The notes: generated by a model not told the origin, from the sequence alone. 64,000 bases of DNA from SYLG01 sp965226945 (GCA_965226945.1 OZ245717.1:1302001-1366000), one strand, 5' to 3'; positions 35,560 to 44,470 are shown, counted from the first letter of the stretch. Translations and numbers: made by a program.

Positions 35560-35973
35560 ATGAAGATTCTCATTGTTGAAGACGACGCTAATATTCGCGA
35601 CACCTTGCGTGATATGCTGCAACTGAACGGTTACGCCGTTATTGCCGGGGCCGATGGACTGGAAGCAATTGGGCTACTAGTTCACCGGCCTTTCTTAATC
35701 TTTTGCGATATTCACATGCCCCGAATGGATGGCTTTGAATTTCGAGCGCATGTCCGGAAAATTCCGGAATTTGCACGAGTTCCATTTGTTTTCCTTTCCG
35801 CTGAATCCGACTCTCATTTCCTTAATAAGGCCCGAGAATTGGAAGCCGGCTTTCTAAGTAAGCCCTTTACGATGCAAGACCTTTTAACCGTGATTGAGGA
35901 AATGGGAAGTAGCGTCGTGACCCTTGGCGAAAGTTCGGGGAATGCTCCCCTCGGGATGGCTGGGAATTGTTGA
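35560..35973 (+). CDS. Stand-alone response regulator receiver protein
   Basis: 137 residues with an ideal AAGGAGG 3 bases before ATG 35560. Receiver domain throughout: acidic pocket VEDD (7-9), phospho-acceptor Asp 50 in IFCDIHMPRMDG, FLSA (hydroxyl position about 80) and Lys 101 in LSKPF. There is no output domain, so it acts through protein contact, as in CheY-like or pilus-control proteins. No histidine kinase gene is nearby. Its place beside three prepilin-like genes hints at control of a surface appendage, but that is only context. Confidence 0.9.
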   Translation: MKILIVEDDANIRDTLRDMLQLNGYAVIAGADGLEAIGLLVHRPFLIFCDIHMPRMDGFEFRAHVRKIPEFARVPFVFLSAESDSHFLNKARELEAGFLSKPFTMQDLLTVIEEMGSSVVTLGESSGNAPLGMAGNC

Positions 35974-36012
35974 CCGCGTGCGTTTGATAGGAGCTGCCAG
36001 GTGTCAACCCTG

Positions 36013-36339
36013 TTATGCGATAGCGGCAAGCCCCTTGGTCAACACCAAGGAGAGGAGTTTTAAGGCCGGACATGCGGGTTTTTTCAATCCGCGTTCCCAT
36101 TGGCTCACCAACTCCGCGGAGATGTTCAGGTGATAGGCGAATACGGTTTGGCTGACCGACTCGCGCTTGCGAAGGGCCCGGATTTCCGGAGCGGTTAGTT
36201 CCGCCAAGTGAGAAAGGCATGATGCGTCAAAACGGCGCATGGTGGTTTGGTCCATCAATCCGGCTTCATGTAGGTCGCTGGCGGTTTGATGGATGGCGGC
36301 TTGCAATTTGGTCTTGGCCTTATTGGATTTACTTTTCAT
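36013..36339 (-). CDS. XRE-family DNA-binding protein (HigA/NadS-like antitoxin)
   Basis: 108 residues from ATG 36339. The N-terminal helical part (LQAAIHQTASDLHEAGLMDQ) and HTH (LRKRESVSQTVFAYHLNISAELVSQWERGLKKP) match the antitoxin/regulator type normally encoded after a RelE/HigB toxin. Here the upstream overlapping frame is a short unknown protein instead of a RelE toxin. It probably represses its own promoter in the gap before 36609. Confidence 0.85.
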   Translation of the reverse strand: MKSKSNKAKTKLQAAIHQTASDLHEAGLMDQTTMRRFDASCLSHLAELTAPEIRALRKRESVSQTVFAYHLNISAELVSQWERGLKKPACPALKLLSLVLTKGLAAIA

Positions 36340-36520
36340 AACTCACCGAAATTCCTCCAGGAACTTTGACCTCGCAGCATTCCGCTTCCTCCTGATTTTT
36401 CAGGTCAAGGGACATAATCGGATCAAGAATGCGTTTGATCTCCTCCGGCCCGAATCCCGCTGCGGAGAACTCAGTTCTGTAAACCGCGATTCTTTCGGCT
36501 AATTCCGCGCGGATTCCCAC
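36329..36520 (-). CDS. Small unknown ORF overlapping XRE antitoxin gene
   Basis: 63 residues from GTG 36520, ending 11 bases inside the XRE gene. Composition is acidic and helical (IRAELAERIAVYRTEFSAAG; EEIKRILDPIMSLDLKNQEE), with no RelE fold features. The overlap suggests coupled translation with the antitoxin-like gene. It could be an unusual partner or the leftover of a larger toxin gene. The ribosome site is weak. Confidence 0.45.
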   Translation of the reverse strand: MGIRAELAERIAVYRTEFSAAGFGPEEIKRILDPIMSLDLKNQEEAECCEVKVPGGISVSYEK

Positions 36521-36542
36521 TGTTCTTAACGAGAAAAAGTCA

Positions 36543-36570
36543 TTGTTTTTTATCTTATTTATGATATACT
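36543..36570 (+). promoter_or_regulatory. Predicted promoter of the second vapBC-like pair
   Basis: TTGTTT (36543-36548), a 16-base spacer, then TATACT (36565-36570), in a very AT-rich gap 39 bases before ATG 36609. The same AT-rich gap would also serve the divergent XRE unit. Confidence 0.45.
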
Positions 36571-36608
36571 ATATATAAATTACTTGAAATTCAACAGCAT
36601 TATTTATT

Positions 36609-36860
36609 ATGTTTCACCTTGAACTTCGGCCCGAAACCGAACAATTTTACCGCCATTTGGCAAATCAAGTCGGAATCACCTCCGAATCCTATCTTCAGAG
36701 GATTTTGGAAGCCATGCCGCCGAAGCCCGCTCCCGTAAGCGTCAAACAACCTAAGGAATCGCTGGATGAGGCTATTGAAGCCTTTGTCCGGGAACTTCCA
36801 CCCATGGCTCCTTTTCCGGCAGATTTTTCACGAGCGGATATCTACGCCGGACGTGATTGA
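36609..36860 (+). CDS. VapB-like antitoxin (small, partner of PIN toxin)
   Basis: 83 residues. The N-terminus FHLELRPETEQFYRHLANQV could be a short ribbon-helix type DNA-binding segment; the C-terminal half (EAFVRELPPMAPFPADFSRA) is of the toxin-wrapping kind. Its TGA overlaps the toxin's ATG (TGATG), the usual arrangement of such pairs. No specific family is certain. Confidence 0.68.
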   Translation: MFHLELRPETEQFYRHLANQVGITSESYLQRILEAMPPKPAPVSVKQPKESLDEAIEAFVRELPPMAPFPADFSRADIYAGRD

Positions 36861-37303
36861 TGCCGGTGTTGCTTGATTCGAATATCCTCCTTCGGATGGC
36901 CAATCGCGATGATCCACTTCACAGCCTTACCCGCGAAGCACTGAAACGTCTTTTGTCCCAAGGAGCACCCTTGTGCTTCTTTCCCCAAAATGCCGCAGAG
37001 TTCTGGAGCGTATGCACCAGGCCAGCTTCTGCACGCGGCGGCCTTGGCCTTTCCGTGGAAACCACAAATCGCTTTTTAAGCCTTCTCCAGCGGTATGCGG
37101 AACCTTATCCCGAAATCCCTGGCGCTTTTGAGTTATGGCGAGACCTAGTGTATTCCTACCAAGTGATGGGGGTCCAGGTTTATGATGCCAGGCTGGTGGC
37201 TTTGATGAAGGCCCATGGCCTCGTTCGGCTCCTTACTTTCAATGTTTCGGATTTTGTGCGGTATGATTTCATCACCAGCCAATCACCGCATGATTTGGTT
37301 TAA
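36860..37303 (+). CDS. PIN-domain toxin, VapC-like
   Basis: 147 residues from ATG 36860. PIN features: VLLDSNILLRMANRDDP at the N-terminus (first Asp), Glu in NAAEFWSVCTRP, Asp in VYDARLVALMKAHG, Asp in LTFNVSDFVRYD. It would act as a cytosolic endoribonuclease restrained by the preceding gene product. It lies directly before the mobility genes, where it may stabilise the element. Confidence 0.85.
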   Translation: MPVLLDSNILLRMANRDDPLHSLTREALKRLLSQGAPLCFFPQNAAEFWSVCTRPASARGGLGLSVETTNRFLSLLQRYAEPYPEIPGAFELWRDLVYSYQVMGVQVYDARLVALMKAHGLVRLLTFNVSDFVRYDFITSQSPHDLV

Positions 37304-37327
37304 GCGGTAAGAAACGGAATCCCTTCA

Positions 37328-37762
37328 TTACACCTCCTCGTCGGCGGACTTGACCCGCACTTCCATTTTCGTGACCACCGGCACCCCCTCAGGCAGGACT
37401 TTGGCTTCCAATTCGTCCACCTGATGCACTTCTCGGACTTTGTGATCGCACAGGAAGCGATGGAGCATTTCCAGATTGCGGCCTTCAATCATCACCACAT
37501 GACGGGTGAACTCGACGGAGAATGACACGTTCGGGTGATCGTCAACGATGCCGTAATAGTGGCTGTAGGCAAAGTTGTACCCCTTAGCGTTAACCAAGCG
37601 GAATGTCACCGAAATCTGCGGCTTGTTGCCCACGCGGCCAAAGGCGAAGGCCTGATACTCGCCTTCACCCTCCCCCACCTCCATCTCCGCTTCGATGGGC
37701 TTGGGTTTGTTGGGTTTGCCAAGGGCCTTTACCCGATCGGAATAGGACAATGTGTCGGTCAT
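37328..37762 (-). CDS. Hypothetical protein downstream of relaxase
   Basis: 144 residues, 12 bases after the relaxase stop on the same strand, so very likely one unit. The product has no signal or membrane segment; it shows beta-strand-like stretches (ISVTFRLVNAKGYNFAYSHYYG) and a Glu/Gly-rich linker (EVGEGEGEYQ). No family was recognised. A role as relaxosome accessory is suggested only by position. Confidence 0.65.
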   Translation of the reverse strand: MTDTLSYSDRVKALGKPNKPKPIEAEMEVGEGEGEYQAFAFGRVGNKPQISVTFRLVNAKGYNFAYSHYYGIVDDHPNVSFSVEFTRHVVMIEGRNLEMLHRFLCDHKVREVHQVDELEAKVLPEGVPVVTKMEVRVKSADEEV

Positions 37763-37774
37763 GGCATGCTCCCG

Positions 37775-40408
37775 TTACCTTTCCAGCGCCAACGGTTCTT
37801 TTTCCCGTGGATGGGATCGGCCCATAAACCGGGATTGGACATGGTGTTTCCAGCGACGCATCAGCTCGACATGCCGCCCTACTGCGAAGGAGCGTTTTTT
37901 CGGTGCAAACGCTTCGGTGGCCGACACCCGGCGTTCGGAGCGCTGCACGGCCTCCCGAAGTTCTGATTTGTTGTCGGTGAAGATGGTCGCCTCATACCTT
38001 CCGCGCGACACTGCGACGTAAAACTCGGCCTGGTTGGCCGCCCTTCCTGAGGTTCGCGTCTGGCTGACAATCACCCGGTCGATGGTTTTGCCTTGGGGAC
38101 TTACCGCCGTGCTAGCCACATCATGAGACCAATGGCCAAACTCGCGCGAGACTACCCATTGGTTGCTCAAGACGACATCCCCCTCCTTGGTGAATCCTTT
38201 GACCCGGTAGGCGGAGCCGTTATTGAAACGATGTCCGTCCAAACTTTTTCCGGCTGCCGTCATGCGGATATCATCGCCAACGGCCAGGTCAATGGTCCCA
38301 GTTCGGAAGGCCTGGAACTTGCTGGCCTCTTCGAGTGGTATGGTAGCGGTGTCGGTGAAGGCCACCCGCGATCCTGCGGGGTGGCCCTTCGCTGATTGAT
38401 GAAATTGGAGGATATCTCCTTCCTCGAAGGACAGGCGGTCGCGCCGCTGTGCTTCGGTCAGGTCTGTCGAGGTCAATTTTAGGAAGGGGCGTTCCTCGCC
38501 CAGTTCGCCCTTCTCTTTGCGCAAGCCGCGAACGGCATCGGTCAGAATGGCCCCCTCCTTTTTGGTGGGGCTGATCAACATTACCGAGCCTTTTCGTTTG
38601 GCGTCCAGGTAGGCCGCTGCCACCGCATTTATCCGGTTTTCATCATCAAGTTCATGGATCCAATGCATCTGGTCGAGCTTGGCGAAAGCCTCCGCCGCAT
38701 GGCCTTTGGCCAGCAGGGTGGTCACCTGCTTGTACTCCCCGGACTGACGCTTAATATCGGTAACCTGGACAGAAGGAAGCCCGGCGTGGGATTCTAGCAA
38801 GGACATGGCTGGGCCGCGGTTAATCGAGCCGAACTGCTTGGTGTCGCCCATCAGTACCACCCGCGCATCTTGTTTGTCAGCGATCTGAAACAGCTTGTGC
38901 ATATCCTTGCTGGCTAGTAGCCCCGCTTCGTCTACCCAGATGACTCCGCCTTTGGCCTTGGCTTGCTCCTGCTCTGATAACAAAAACTTCGCCACGGTTT
39001 CGGCGTCAAACCCTTCTGCTTTAAGCACTTCGCGGCTCGCGATCGCTGAAGGCGCCAGCATTACGACCGGTACCTGGCGGCCCTGAAGCCCATCGAACGC
39101 CTCGCGGGTCAGGGTGGTCTTCCCGGTCCCGGCCGCGCCTCGGATGATTAGTACCCGGTCGGGCGAATTCCAGACATGGCGGACGGCGCGGGTCTGGTCG
39201 GCATGCAAGTAATCCCGCGAGAGTTCCGCGTCGGGGGCCAGCGGTTTCTTGGTGCCGCGGCCATTTCGGGCGAAGGAGAGTATGTCCTTCTCCTGCTGAA
39301 GGACGGCCCGGCTGCTAATGACCGGTTTGCCCGCCCAATCGGTCTCAATCATCGATTGCCTGCGTGCCTCGACTTTCAACTCACTGAGAGTGGCGCTGCC
39401 TAAGCCGGCTTTCAGTGCCTCGGTGTAAAACTGCCGCTCAGGCACCACCGATTCGCGCTCCAGGCAATGGTCGAGTGCCTGGGTCACCGCCTCGCGCACG
39501 GAAAAGACATCCTTGGACTCCTGTCCTTTCAAATTCCGCAATGCGACTTGCTCGGCGGGGCTCAATCGCTTTTGCCAGTAGGTTTGCAAATCGGGCATGG
39601 TCAGAGTCGACTTGGCCATTCGGCTCAGCGCCCCGAGCTTATCTTTCCCGGCCGGATCGGTAATCCCTTTGGCCTCGGCCAAAGCTTCGATTTCGCTGGT
39701 GCGGCGGGAGAATTTCTTCACCATCCCGGCTGATACGCCCGAGAGCTCAAACCCCTGCTTGGTGCGCGTGATTCCATATCCCAGCCCTTTTAACTGCTGC
39801 GCAAACCGACTATGGAATTGCGCCTGAAAATAGGGGGCATCTTTTTTTAGGTCCCCGAATTGCCCGGCCTTCCATTGCTGTGCCTGTTCGTCATAGGTGC
39901 AGTTGAAGACCGTCACATGGGCATGTAGGTGCGGATCGGCTATTCCATCCTCTTTCGAAGGACGGGAAGTGCGGTGAATGAAAGTGGCATAGACCATATT
40001 GCCACTTACCCGATCCTCATTGGCGCCTTTTGCACGGACGCGTACCTTCATTTCTTTTTCCGCTTCGTTCATAGTTTCATCGACGGAGGCGCGAAAAGCC
40101 TTCAGAATGCGCTCGTCGCCGGTGAGCTCATAAGCAAGTGAAACAGACTTGGGCACATGGAAATTCCAATCGAACAGGACGCGGCGATCTTCCCTTGTCC
40201 GTGGGGTTAACGGCTTGCCTGTTTTGGGGTTGAGATTGTCACACAGGGCGGCAAAATCCTCCCAGGCGACTTCCCCCTGGAGTCCAAGCTTTTCTGCCCC
40301 CTTCCCTCCCCAAAGCCCGGAGGATTCCGGGCCGTCCACATAATAGTCCGCCTTGCTGTAGTAGCTCTTGGCGGCGGCGGAATTTGATTGTGGAATGATT
40401 CTGAGCAT
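37775..40408 (-). CDS. MobF-family conjugative relaxase/helicase (TrwC/TraI-like)
   Basis: 877 residues. The relaxase half has candidate catalytic tyrosines near the N-terminus (YYSKADYY, residues 16-23) and the metal-binding triad HLHAH (160-164). The helicase half has Walker A GAAGTGKTT (424-432), Walker B VIWVDEAG, motif III VLMGDTKQFGS and the C-terminal UvrD-like motif FYVAVSRGRYEATIF. It nicks oriT, stays covalently bound to the 5' end and unwinds the transferred strand. It is the clearest sign that this region is a conjugative or mobilizable element. Length is normal for TrwC-type proteins. Confidence 0.95.
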   Translation of the reverse strand: MLRIIPQSNSAAAKSYYSKADYYVDGPESSGLWGGKGAEKLGLQGEVAWEDFAALCDNLNPKTGKPLTPRTREDRRVLFDWNFHVPKSVSLAYELTGDERILKAFRASVDETMNEAEKEMKVRVRAKGANEDRVSGNMVYATFIHRTSRPSKEDGIADPHLHAHVTVFNCTYDEQAQQWKAGQFGDLKKDAPYFQAQFHSRFAQQLKGLGYGITRTKQGFELSGVSAGMVKKFSRRTSEIEALAEAKGITDPAGKDKLGALSRMAKSTLTMPDLQTYWQKRLSPAEQVALRNLKGQESKDVFSVREAVTQALDHCLERESVVPERQFYTEALKAGLGSATLSELKVEARRQSMIETDWAGKPVISSRAVLQQEKDILSFARNGRGTKKPLAPDAELSRDYLHADQTRAVRHVWNSPDRVLIIRGAAGTGKTTLTREAFDGLQGRQVPVVMLAPSAIASREVLKAEGFDAETVAKFLLSEQEQAKAKGGVIWVDEAGLLASKDMHKLFQIADKQDARVVLMGDTKQFGSINRGPAMSLLESHAGLPSVQVTDIKRQSGEYKQVTTLLAKGHAAEAFAKLDQMHWIHELDDENRINAVAAAYLDAKRKGSVMLISPTKKEGAILTDAVRGLRKEKGELGEERPFLKLTSTDLTEAQRRDRLSFEEGDILQFHQSAKGHPAGSRVAFTDTATIPLEEASKFQAFRTGTIDLAVGDDIRMTAAGKSLDGHRFNNGSAYRVKGFTKEGDVVLSNQWVVSREFGHWSHDVASTAVSPQGKTIDRVIVSQTRTSGRAANQAEFYVAVSRGRYEATIFTDNKSELREAVQRSERRVSATEAFAPKKRSFAVGRHVELMRRWKHHVQSRFMGRSHPREKEPLALER

Positions 40409-40457
40409 GCCACATGCTATACAGTCAACACGCGAAAATCATCTTGTTTTTACAATT

Positions 40458-40475
40458 AGTTTTGCGTGCAAAACT
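40458..40475. repeat. Perfect 8-bp inverted repeat, candidate oriT element
   Basis: AGTTTTGC-gt-GCAAAACT in the AT-rich gap 40409-40610 just upstream of the relaxase start. Relaxases often have their origin of transfer next to the gene, with an inverted repeat beside the nick site. The same gap must contain promoters for the relaxase and the divergent ATPase gene, so an operator function is equally possible. Confidence 0.4.
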
Positions 40476-40610
40476 CATCAGCCTTTCCCGCAAATTCTTC
40501 ATTTTCCGGACGGGATGATTTCGGTTTACATCTAAAATAAAAGCGAAACAGATTTTATCAGTCTATCTTTTTACCTTGCATTTTAAAAATGGAGTTTTAT
40601 ATTTGCATGG

Positions 40611-41783
40611 ATGATTCAACGCCGCACATTCCACGAGGTCGAGAAGGCGCTTGCCCGCCAGGCTGCTGTTGGGCTGATCGGCCCGCGCCAGGTGGGAAAA
40701 ACCACCCTGGCCCATGAGATCGCCGCCACCCGGCCTTCTCTGTATCTCGATCTCGAATCCCCGGCCGACCGGGACAAGCTGCATGATGCGGCGCTGTTTT
40801 TCAGGCACCATCAGGAAAAGCTCATCATTCTCGATGAAATCCACCGCGCGCCGGAGCTGTTTCAAACCTTGCGGGGCGTGATTGATCAGGGGCGGCGGGC
40901 GGGGCTTCGCACCGGTCGGTTCCTCATCTTGGGATCGGCTTCGATCGACCTCTTGCGCCAGTCCGGCGAAAGCCTGGCTGGACGAATCGAGTATGTAGAT
41001 ATGGGGCCGCTGCACATCAACGAAATTCCGGGCGGCTCCGACTCATCTCATCGCCTTTGGATGCGCGGCGGTTTCCCCGACAGTTTCCTGGCCGGAGATG
41101 ACCATGAGAGTTTCCGGCTCAGGCAAGGTTTTATTCGCACTTATCTGGAGCGCGACGTGCCGCAATTCGGCCCGCGCATCCCGGCCGAAACGCTGGAACG
41201 ACTGTGGACGATGCTGGCGCATAATCAAGGCATGGTTCTCAACGCCTCAAAGTTGGCCGCTGGACTGTCGGTAAGCGCTCCGACAGTCACGAGCTATGTC
41301 GGCCTTCTCGTCGATTTGCTGCTGGTTCGCCCCCTGCCGCCACTTTTGGCCAATGTGGGAAAGCGGCTGGTGAAATCACCCCGGATTTACATCCGCGATA
41401 GCGGCCTCCTCCATGGGCTACTTCGACTGGAAAGCATGGATGAGCTTGCCGGGCATCCCGTGGTTGGCAAAAGCTGGGAGGGATTTGCCATCGAATCCTT
41501 GCTTGCTGCAGCACCCCCACGCAGCATGGCCAGTTTCTACGCAACGGCGGCCGGTGCGGAAATGGACCTCGTCCTGGAAATGGGCGGAGCGCATGGCACC
41601 TGGGCCATTGAAATCAAACGTGGGCTTTCAGCGAAGCCTGAACGCGGCTTCTACCGTTCGGTCGAGGATATTCAACCGAGCAAGGTCTTTGTGGTGCATG
41701 GGGGGACGGATCGCTATCCCCTTGCCCAGAACATTGAGGCGATTTCTTTGCGCGGACTCGCCTCAATGCTGGCCGATTTGTGA
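40611..41783 (+). CDS. AAA ATPase with DUF4143 C-terminal domain
   Basis: 390 residues. Walker A GPRQVGKTTLAHEIA (about 24-38), Walker B IILDEIHRAPELF, then a DUF4143-type C-terminus with MRGGFPDSFLA, SAPTVTSYVGLLVDLLLVRPLPP and a terminal VKSPRIYIRDSGLLH / EIKRGLSAKP nuclease-like segment. This family (COG1373) is widespread and its cellular role unknown; the C-terminal part has a restriction-endonuclease-like look. The gene is divergent from the relaxase. The ribosome site is poor. Confidence 0.88.
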   Translation: MIQRRTFHEVEKALARQAAVGLIGPRQVGKTTLAHEIAATRPSLYLDLESPADRDKLHDAALFFRHHQEKLIILDEIHRAPELFQTLRGVIDQGRRAGLRTGRFLILGSASIDLLRQSGESLAGRIEYVDMGPLHINEIPGGSDSSHRLWMRGGFPDSFLAGDDHESFRLRQGFIRTYLERDVPQFGPRIPAETLERLWTMLAHNQGMVLNASKLAAGLSVSAPTVTSYVGLLVDLLLVRPLPPLLANVGKRLVKSPRIYIRDSGLLHGLLRLESMDELAGHPVVGKSWEGFAIESLLAAAPPRSMASFYATAAGAEMDLVLEMGGAHGTWAIEIKRGLSAKPERGFYRSVEDIQPSKVFVVHGGTDRYPLAQNIEAISLRGLASMLADL

Positions 41784-41817
41784 ATCTGCGGGCTTTTTCC
41801 CGCCGCTCAGCACGGTC

Positions 41818-41853
41818 AACTCCCACCCGCCGCTCAAAGCGGTTGGGAGTCGA
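41818..41853. repeat. Inverted repeat after DUF4143 gene
   Basis: ACTCCCACCCGC and GCGGTTGGGAGT form 12-base arms with one mismatch around CGCTCAAA. No T-run follows on the plus strand, so a classical terminator is not certain. Confidence 0.4.
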
Positions 41854-41890
41854 TATCGAAGTAAATGCACTAAACAGTTAAATCGTAAAA

Positions 41891-42127
41891 TTAGTCGGTG
41901 TGACGATTTTTCGATTTTCGCAGTTTCTTCCTTACTCCCGATCGCCTGCGCCTTCGATGAAGGCCATCAACTGCAGCCTGTATTTTCGGCGGCAGGGGGA
42001 AATCTTTTGCAGCTAAAGCGATTAATTCGCTGAACTGCATGTCGGGCATGGAAATCCATTCCAATCCTGAAGGAATTTCAGGTGCCATAAATGCTCCGAA
42101 GTCTGAGTTCAAAACCGATTGGGACAA
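41891..42127 (-). CDS. Short hypothetical ORF, uncertain
   Basis: 78 residues. The first 55 look protein-like (IPSGLEWISMPDMQFSELIALA; PLPPKIQAAVDGLHRRR) and the end is highly basic. It lies in the gap downstream of the sigma factor gene on the same strand. No family or strong ribosome site was found; it could be a non-coding stretch. Confidence 0.35.
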   Translation of the reverse strand: MSQSVLNSDFGAFMAPEIPSGLEWISMPDMQFSELIALAAKDFPLPPKIQAAVDGLHRRRRRSGVRKKLRKSKNRHTD

Positions 42128-42220
42128 ATACCACTTATTTTCTCAGTAAAGCCACTCGCGTGGTACGGAGTACCCGCGAGTGGATATTCGATAACAACGC
42201 ATCCTCTTCGATGCGCCCGG

Positions 42221-42769
42221 CTACGAAAACGTAGCCAGGAAGGTCCGCAGCCGCCCGCGGGCGCGCCTAATTAGATTCTTGACGCAGCTCTCGCTCACGT
42301 CAAGCACCTCGGCCATTTCGCTTCGGGTCAATCGCTCAAAGTATCGCAGTTGTAGCACCACCCGGTCGTACGGATCGAGCAATTGCATAGCTTTGAAAAC
42401 CGCCTCTACCGCGGCTTCCTTGTCAATATCCTGCTCGGGAGCATAGACCGTTTCGAGCAGCTTGATCGAGTGAACGACCTTGATTCCTCGGCCGTTATTA
42501 CGATGGTGATTGATGCAGGCAAAACGAACGATCCTCATGATCAAATTGATCATGTGATCTTCGCTGGTGCATTCGAGGAACTTTTCTGGGTCCTCAAACA
42601 CCTTTTTGCACACTTCCTGCCGCACGTCATCCCGGTCAGACGGGTTGCGAACAGCACGACCGATAAAACCATCGATTCTGCCGGACATCCGTTGAAGCAA
42701 CGAAGCAAGATAGTCGTTGATTCCCTCGAAGCCTTTGAATTCGAATCGATATCTTACCCGTAGCACCAT
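42221..42769 (-). CDS. ECF-like sigma-70 family factor
   Basis: 182 residues, ATG 42769 with GGAGG 7 bases upstream. Region 2: IGRAVRNPSDRDDVRQEVCKKVFEDPEKF, with the usual acidic DDVRQE core contact. Region 4: LDPYDRVVLQLRYFERLTRSEMAEVLDVSESCVKNLIRRARGRL, a clear helix-turn-helix. There is no anti-sigma gene beside it. A sigma factor inside a mobile element may drive transfer genes, but its targets cannot be told from sequence. Confidence 0.88.
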   Translation of the reverse strand: MVLRVRYRFEFKGFEGINDYLASLLQRMSGRIDGFIGRAVRNPSDRDDVRQEVCKKVFEDPEKFLECTSEDHMINLIMRIVRFACINHHRNNGRGIKVVHSIKLLETVYAPEQDIDKEAAVEAVFKAMQLLDPYDRVVLQLRYFERLTRSEMAEVLDVSESCVKNLIRRARGRLRTFLATFS

Positions 42770-43364
42770 CGTCTTGCCTCCATTGCAAATGGAAATCCTG
42801 ACAACCAGGTGAATGCGGTCAAAATGTGATAAGCATCAGATTTATTAACCGTGCTTTTTAGAGTGAGAGTTTGATTGGCCTCCTTTCAAAAAGGGGGGGA
42901 ATGGCGGCTGTCCGTTTAACGTAATTTGCTGGGATGGAGAGCCCAGCCTGGGGCATCAAACTGCCAAGTGCATTCGAGTTCCCAAGGCAAATAGGCATGA
43001 ATAACGGCGCCGGTTGGAGAAGCCGGCGGTGTTCAGCTGCTGGATGAGTGAACGACCAAATGGTAAGTTCTCTGATCGCAGTTTTCCAGAGAATTTTTGG
43101 AATTTTGACAAGTTTTTTCATTTCGCGGTGTTTGGGGCAAATGCTTTCGGTTTCTTAATAATCACCGTCAATTTCACCTGTTACCAGCGGGACCATTTCT
43201 CCGCGTCGACCCCCTAGATCCATGGCGCGATTTTCAAAGCGCTTGCGCGCGCAAAAGAAATTCCCATTTTTTCAGGTCCAAATTCGGCGGAACGCGAATT
43301 CTTTTATGCGCCCAGGTGATTTCCACTTCATAACCCCCCTTTTTGTTTTGGGAGTGAATTCGAC
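42770..43364. other. Intergenic region before the transfer operon
   Basis: About 590 bases between the divergent sigma factor gene and the parB-like operon. Frames at 42858-43121 (minus) and 43014-43217 (plus) have no ribosome site or protein-like composition. It must hold the promoters of both units. AGCGCTTGCGCGCG near 43238 is a short GC-rich palindrome-like stretch. Confidence 0.4.
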
Positions 43365-44156
43365 ATGGTTCAACATAATGAAATTCGCCTGATTCAGGTG
43401 GAGACGGGCAAGATCGTCCCCGACCCTCGCCAGCCGAGGAAATCGTTCGAAGAAAAGGACCTGCTCGATCTGGGCAATTCGATGCTGCTCGAGGGCCAGA
43501 AATACCCGATCCGGGTTCACCTCCTGCCGGACGGACGTTACCAGGTGATCGGCGGCGAGCGTCGCCTTCGCGCCGCCAGGCTCAAAGGGATCCCCCTTCT
43601 CTATGTGCAAATCGAAGCCAGCAAGCAAACCGAGATCGACCTGATCATCGACCAGCTCACCGAAAACCTGACCAACAAGCGGCTGACGTTGATCGAGATG
43701 GCTACCGCCTTCCAAAAGCTGTCTGAGGAAGGCCTGACCTACAAACAAATCGCCGAAAAGGTCCATGTTTCTGAGGGAACGGTATCCCGGGCCCTGACCG
43801 TCAACGGGTGCCTTGCTCCGGAACTCAAGGAGAAACTGAACTCCGGACATCTCCCGGCTCACGAAGCCTATGTCGTTGCCACTGTCAAAAACCGGGCCAT
43901 GCAGAACCTCCTCGCGGAGCAATTCATGGCCGGGACTCTCAACCGCTCCCAGCTTGAAAACCGGGCGCGGGAAGAGTCAGGTAAGGTCAGGTCCACTCGA
44001 AAAACGACGGTCAAACTGGCGGTCAACTTCGACACGTCACTCGGGCTCGAGGGCCTGCAAAAACTTTTGCAGCAAAAGCTCGATCAGATTCGCAAATGGA
44101 TGTCCACCGGCGTTCCCGTGGAACTGGTTGACCAAATGTGGAGGACAAACCCATGA
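43365..44156 (+). CDS. ParB/RepB-family DNA-binding protein
   Basis: 263 residues. N-terminal ParB-type nuclease/CTPase domain: KIVPDPRQPRKSFEEKDLLDL and the GERRLRAARLKGIP motif (about 66-79). A helix-turn-helix follows (LTYKQIAEKVHVSEGTVSRALTV). The C-terminus is a probable dimerisation/accessory part. ParB homologues on mobile elements act in partition or regulation; no parA partner is present, so a regulatory role or partition by host ParA is possible. The ATGA stop-start overlap couples it to the next gene. Confidence 0.9.
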   Translation: MVQHNEIRLIQVETGKIVPDPRQPRKSFEEKDLLDLGNSMLLEGQKYPIRVHLLPDGRYQVIGGERRLRAARLKGIPLLYVQIEASKQTEIDLIIDQLTENLTNKRLTLIEMATAFQKLSEEGLTYKQIAEKVHVSEGTVSRALTVNGCLAPELKEKLNSGHLPAHEAYVVATVKNRAMQNLLAEQFMAGTLNRSQLENRAREESGKVRSTRKTTVKLAVNFDTSLGLEGLQKLLQQKLDQIRKWMSTGVPVELVDQMWRTNP

Positions 44157-44470
44157 GCGGTGTCCTCACCTGCATCCTGCTTGGCGCGCTCACCCCTGCG
44201 CCAACGCCTGACGCGACTTTCGATCCCGGCGAACCCTACTGGAGATTCGCCCATGATCTGCCGGAATCCGAGGCCGACAGAGCCCGCCGCGAGGCAGAAC
44301 AAAACATGGGCTTTCTGGTCATGCTGATCACCGGCGGGACCTGCGGGGTCATTTTGTACTACGACCTCGGCGGCCGTTGCAGGCGATGGCTTTGGAACAA
44401 GTTCAAAGGGCGCGGCGAGAGCCCGTTCAGCAAGATCCGGACGGGGGGCCATCACCATGGGGCTCACTGA
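44153..44470 (+). CDS. Small membrane protein of the transfer operon
   Basis: 105 residues from ATG 44153, overlapping the parB stop by 4 bases and the next start by 14. It has a hydrophobic N-terminal stretch (LTCILLGALTPAP) that may be a signal peptide and one membrane helix (GFLVMLITGGTCGVILYYDL), then a basic tail with GGHHHGAH. Topology suits an inner-membrane accessory of the coupling ATPase encoded next. No family was recognised. Confidence 0.7.
   Translation: MSGVLTCILLGALTPAPTPDATFDPGEPYWRFAHDLPESEADRARREAEQNMGFLVMLITGGTCGVILYYDLGGRCRRWLWNKFKGRGESPFSKIRTGGHHHGAH

Noticed and set aside
41818..41853. Inverted repeat considered as a CRISPR repeat
   Set aside because: Single occurrence with no spacers.
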